This document shows, in pieces, positions 1-64,000 of a stretch of DNA of 64,000 bases; the stretch's first letter is position 1, and each line of letters begins with the position of its first letter. Both the position numbers and the translations under genes were made by a program. Location of the stretch: the NCBI RefSeq assembly GCF_037975245.1, contig NC_092569.1, positions 8,428,501 to 8,492,500 of the forward strand, read 5' to 3'. This DNA comes from Apostichopus japonicus (lineage: Eukaryota; Echinodermata; Holothuroidea; Aspidochirotida; Stichopodidae). The notes below the pieces were generated by a model. It had not been told where the DNA came from, ran no database searches, and saw only the letters and a program-made list of their open reading frames with translations.

Positions 1-360
1 CTATTATGGATTACGAACCCTTTGTTCTATTATGAATATCGAACCCTTTGTCCCATTATGAATAACAAACCTTTTTGCCCATTATGAATATCAAACTTTT
101 GTTTCCATTATGAATACCGGACCTTATGAATTATGATCCATTTAAATTACGAATAACAAACCTTCATTTCCATTATGAATAGCGAACCTTTTAATCAAAA
201 AAATGCACGTTATGAATAACGAAACTTATAAAAATGACCCTTATGAATAAAGACCTTATGAATATCGGGCAGACCCCCATGGCGAAATGGCACTATTTCT
301 ATGGCGGAAGGAGCACATATGGCAGAATGTACCAATGGCGAATGACCCGGCCCGGTTCCA
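1..360. repeat. Degenerate short-period repeat (TTATGAATAnCGAACC)
   Basis: The motif TTATGAATA(A/T)CGAACCTTT recurs about every 25-35 bases with substitutions and indels, from the left edge of the window to about 260, then fades. It is an old, low-copy tandem repeat lying upstream of the coding start and probably continues left of the window. Confidence 0.7.
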
Positions 361-479
361 GTATTCAGTGAATGATAAATTGATTGCACAGCATTAATGA
401 TCACATGAAGTGGGACTGATTTGATAGTACTTAATATAATTTATATATATTTTTTCATAATACTTTTTCTTGTGTACAG

Positions 480-571
480 CTTTCGAACTATGACAGTACT
501 AAGAAATTATACCAAAGTTTTGGGAAAAACAAAATAGAGAAGTAATTGCTGGACAACTGTAAACCTTGAAA
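480..571 (+). other. ROCK: 5'UTR segment upstream of the ROCK start codon
   Basis: A pyrimidine-rich stretch ending in TGTACAG at 473-479 looks like a splice acceptor, so the start-codon exon probably begins at 480 and an untranslated exon lies further upstream. An in-frame TAA at 560-562 closes the frame 12 nt before the ATG and supports the chosen start. No promoter is recognisable in 1-571. Confidence 0.5.
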
Positions 572-60464
<59,893 letters not shown>

Positions 60465-60520
60465 GTCAGTATTGAACCAGAAATGAATCTCTCAGCAGTT
60501 GAAAATATCAAAAATATTGT

Positions 60521-61974
60521 TGGGTATCTTAAGGTATTGTTAGAGGAAGGCTCTTGTACCTGTAGCATGATAATAGCTGATGGTTGGTATCTTAAGGTAT
60601 TGTTAGGGGAAGGCTCTTGTACCTGTAGCATGATAATAGCTGATGGTTGGTATCTTAAGGTATTGTTAGAGGAAGGCTCTTGTACCTGTAGCATGATAAT
60701 AGCTGATGGTTGATATCTTAAGGTATTGTTAGGGGAAGGCTCTTGTACCTGTAGCATGATAATAGCTGATGGTTGGTATCTTAAGGTATTGTTAGAGGAA
60801 GGCTCTTGTACCTGTAGCATGATAATAGCTGATGGTTGGTATCTTAAGGTATTGTTAGAGGAAGGCTCTTGTACCTGTAGCATGATAATAGCTGAAGGTT
60901 GGTATCTTAAGGTATTGTTAGAGGAAGACTCTTGTACCTGTAGCATGATAATAGCTGATGGTTGGTATCTTAAGGTATTGTTAGAGGAAGGCTCTTGTAC
61001 CTGTAGCATGATAATAGCTGAAGGTTGGTATCTTAAGGTATTGTTAGAGGAAGGCTCTTGTACCTGTAGCATGATAATAGCTGATGGTTGGTATCTTAAG
61101 GTATTGTTAGAGGAAGGCTCTTGTACCTGTAGCATGATAATAGCTGATGGTTGGTATCTTAAGGTATTGTTAGAGGAAGGCTCTTGTACCTGTAGCATGA
61201 TAATAGCTGATGGTTGGTATCTTAAGGTATTGTTAGAGGAAGGCTCTTGTACCTGTAGCATGATAATAGCTGATGGTTGGTATCTTAAGGTATTGTTAGA
61301 GGAAGGCTCTTGTACCTGTAGCATGATAATAGCTGATGGTTGGTATCTTAAGGTATTGTTAGAGGAAGGCTCTTGTACCTGTAGCATGATAATAGCTGAA
61401 GGTTGGTATCTTAAGGTATTGTTAGAGGAAGACTCTTGTACCTGTAGCATGATAATAGCTGATGGTTGGTATCTTAAGGTATTGTTAGAGGAAGGCTCTT
61501 GTACCTGTAGCATGATAATAGCTGAAGGTTGGTATCTTAAGGTATTGTTAGAGGAAGGCTCTTGTACCTGTAGCATGATAATAGCTGATGGTTGGTATCT
61601 TAAGGTATTGTTAGAGGAAGGCTCTTGTACCTGTAGCATGATAATAGCTGATGGTTGGTATCTTAAGGTATTGTTAGAGGAAGGCTCTTGTACCTGTAGC
61701 ATGATAATAGCTGATGGTTGGTATCTTAAGGTATTGTTAGAGGTATGCTCTTGTACCTGTAGCATGATAATAGCTGATTGTTGGTATCTTAAGGTATTGT
61801 TAGAGGAAGGCTCTTGTACCTGTAGCATGATAATAGCTGATGGTTGGTATCTTAAGGTATTGTTAGAGGTATGCTCTTGTACCTGTAGCATGATAATAGC
61901 TGATGGTTGGTATCTTAAGGTATTGTTAGAGGAAGGCTCTTGTACCTGTAGCATGATAATAGCTGATGGTTGGT
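60521..61974 (+). repeat. 63-bp tandem array, about 23 copies, in intron 24
   Basis: The unit runs GGTATCTTAAGGTATTGTTA, GAGGAAGGCTCTTGTACCTG and ends TAGCATGATAATAGCTGATGGTT. At 63 bp (21 codons) it keeps all frames in register, so long open frames appear on both strands (445 codons plus, 574 codons minus). Copies are almost identical; single-base variants include GGAAGACT, GAGGTATGC and GCTGAAGG. It begins about 55 bases after the exon 24 donor. Confidence 0.96.
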
Positions 61975-62664
61975 CAGATAACTCGGCTGAGTATTTCAGT
62001 TGTCATTACCTAAGATTGTTCTTACTTACTGTTGGTTTGTATGTTCTACAAGCATGCTTCTGATTCCTCAGAAGTTTGATTTGAAGGAAGCATGCTATAT
62101 TCTAGTATTGCTTATAGCTAACTGTAGGAACAGGTAACCTTAGAATGCATCTTGGTATACTTAAATTTAGTGATGAACTAGTCATCATCCGGTCCTCAAA
62201 CTTGTGCTCTTCATAACTATTGGGTGTGATTTTAAGTTCTATGATTCTCCTAAGTTAGCCTTCATCATTTGTTTTTATCTTGGTATGATTTTGACGATGA
62301 AAACAAGCAATGATCACATATGAGTTGGTCAGACCTTTTTACAGTTATAGTCAATCCCAAAGTCACAAATTAGGGCTATTTGTGTAAAATATGAATGGGT
62401 ACATCTTTTGAATGTAATGTTGTAATATTAGATTTTCGTCTCAATATTAAGATCAAAAATGAATATTTTAATGCCAGTTTGCATGAGGTTTGTTGCTTGA
62501 TTTTACAGGCTTTGTGTTTATGTTGTTCACTAATTGCACCAAGGATACTTGCAATATATTAAAATAAGTAGAAAGGAAAACTGAATTGTGTCATGAAGTG
62601 AAGTGCTGTGAATATGCTAGATCCTTGTAACTTGTGAGAAACACACCACCAAGAAGTATCAAGT
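61975..62664. other. Intron 24, unique sequence between two arrays
   Basis: About 690 bases of AT-rich intronic sequence; no exon or other feature recognised. Confidence 0.55.
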
Positions 62665-64000
62665 ATCAGTTTTTGTGTGTAGTCTTTGTCATTGGAACCA
62701 TAGAGCCCATAGAATGTTAACTTAGGGCCCATCTGCAGTAATATCAGTTATTGTGTGTAGTCTTTGTCATTGGAACCATAGAGCCCATAGAATGTTAACT
62801 TAGGGCCCATCTGCAGTAGTATCAGTTTTTGTGTGTAGTCTTTGTCATTGGAACCATAGAGCCCATAGAATGTTAACTTAGGGCCCATCTGCAGTAATAT
62901 CAGTTATTGTGTGTAGTCTTTGTCATTGGAACCATAGAGCCCATAGAATGTTAACTTAGGGCCCATCTGCAGTAATATCAGTTATTGTGTGTAGTCTTTG
63001 TCATTGGAACCATAGAGCCCATAGAATGTTAACTTAGGGCCCATCTGCAGTAATATCAGTTATTGTGTGTAGTCTTTGTCATTGGAACCATAGAGCCCAT
63101 AGAATGTTAACTTAGGGCCCATCTGCAGTAATATCAGTTATTGTGTGTAGTCTTTGTCATTGGAACCATAGAGCCCATAGAATGTTAACTTAGGGCCCAT
63201 CTGCAGTAATATCAGTTTTTGTGTGTAGTCTTTGTCATTGGAACCATAGAGCCCATAGAATGTTAACTTAGGGCCCATCTGCAGTAATATCAGTTATTGT
63301 GTGTAGTCTTTGTCATTGGAACCATAGAGCACATAGAGTGTTAACTTAGGGCCCATCTGCAGTAATATCAGTTATTGTGTGTAGTCTTTGTCATTGGAAC
63401 CATAGAGCCCATAGAATGTTAACTTAGGGCCCATCTGCAGTTATATTGACAGTTATTGTGTGTAGTATTTGTCATTGGAACCATAGAGCCCATAGAATGT
63501 TAACTTAGGGCCCATCTGCAGTAATATCAGTTATTGTGTGTAGTCTTTGTCATTGGAACCATAGAGCCCATAGAATGTTAACTTAGGGCCCATCTGCAGT
63601 TATATTGACAGTTATTGTGTGTAGTATTTGTCATTGGAACCATAGAGCCCATAGAATGTTAACTTAGGGCCCATCTGCAGTAATATCAGTTATTGTGTGT
63701 AGTCTTTGTCATTGGAACCATAGAGCCCATAGAATGTTAACTTAGGGCCCATCTGCAGTTATATTGACAGTTATTGTGTGTAGTATTTGTCATTGGAACC
63801 ATAGAGCACATAGAGTGTTAACTTAGGGCCCATCTGCAGTAATATCAGTTATTGTGTGTAGTCTTTGTCATTGGAACCATAGAGCCCATAGAATATTAAC
63901 TTAGGGCCCATCTGCAGTTATATTGACAGTTATTGTGTGTAGTATTTGTCATTGGAACCATAGAGCCCATAGAATGTTAACTTAGGGCCCATCTGCAGTA
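62665..64000 (+). repeat. 78-bp tandem array, at least 17 copies, running off the window
   Basis: The unit runs GTGTGTAGTCTTTGTCATTG, GAACCATAGAGCCCATAGAA, TGTTAACTTAGGGCCCATCT and GCAGTAATATCAGTTATT. An 81-bp variant with GCAGTTATATTGACAG appears from 63440 and then alternates with the 78-bp form. The array reaches the right edge of the window. Confidence 0.95.

Noticed and set aside
60726-62063. 445-codon open frame on the plus strand as a separate gene
   Set aside because: It is the same satellite in the ROCK exon 24 frame and has no start of its own. Kept only as a read-through finding.
62061-64000. Search for further ROCK exons after exon 24
   Set aside because: No segment with an acceptor, donor and coiled-coil coding potential was found; the Rho-binding, PH and C1 parts must lie beyond the window.

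Overview
The window is eukaryotic: one spliced gene on the + strand fills almost all of it, with GT-AG introns, very long non-coding stretches, many satellite arrays and several transposon remnants. The sequence is AT-rich. The gene is the Rho-associated coiled-coil kinase (ROCK) of an animal. Its protein is close to vertebrate ROCK1/ROCK2 throughout the kinase domain, with every key residue offset by +1 from human ROCK1. Together with the dispersed repeats this suggests a marine invertebrate deuterostome, perhaps an echinoderm. That placement is an inference and is not proven here.

Gene layout. I place 24 coding exons between 572 and 60464. They join in one frame to give 956 codons (2868 nt) without a stop. 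Exons 1-3 (572-14482) carry the N-terminal helical extension and glycine loop. Exons 3-10 carry the Ser/Thr kinase domain. Exons 10-12 carry the AGC C-terminal tail with the hydrophobic motif. Exon 13 (36316-36369) is a short linker. Exons 14-24 (46472-60464) encode a long coiled coil that includes the region matching the Shroom-binding segment. The rest of the coiled coil, the Rho-binding domain and the split PH/C1 region must lie beyond 64000. An acceptor-like site ending at 479 suggests a 5'UTR exon upstream of the window or within the first 400 bases. No second protein gene is supported on either strand.

Intron content. Intron 1 (12 kb) holds a degenerate repeat tract, a palindrome-rich tract, a 2.7-kb transposon-like element (3333-6001) with eight copies of GTGACGTACGGGAC, and a tRNA-like sequence (7462-7534). 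Intron 6 has a 117-bp tandem array. Intron 9 holds a 4.5-kb element with long diverged inverted arms and TA flanks (23334-27871). Intron 12 has a truncated relative of the 3333-6001 element, a G-quadruplex-like tract, a candidate 15-nt microexon and a near-perfect 77-bp hairpin. Intron 13 is almost wholly a 9.8-kb array of a 58-bp unit that begins exactly at the exon 13 splice donor. Intron 18 has a 2.6-kb inverted-repeat element (51303-53883) carrying a nested, broken Penelope-like reverse transcriptase. Intron 22 holds a 101-bp array and intron 24 holds a 63-bp and a 78-bp array.

How it fits together. The window encodes the catalytic half of one cytoskeletal kinase, which acts downstream of Rho on actomyosin. 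The unusual part is the intronic DNA. Several arrays abut or copy splice-site sequence, and one array is in frame with an exon, so the link between array expansion and splicing is the main thing to examine.
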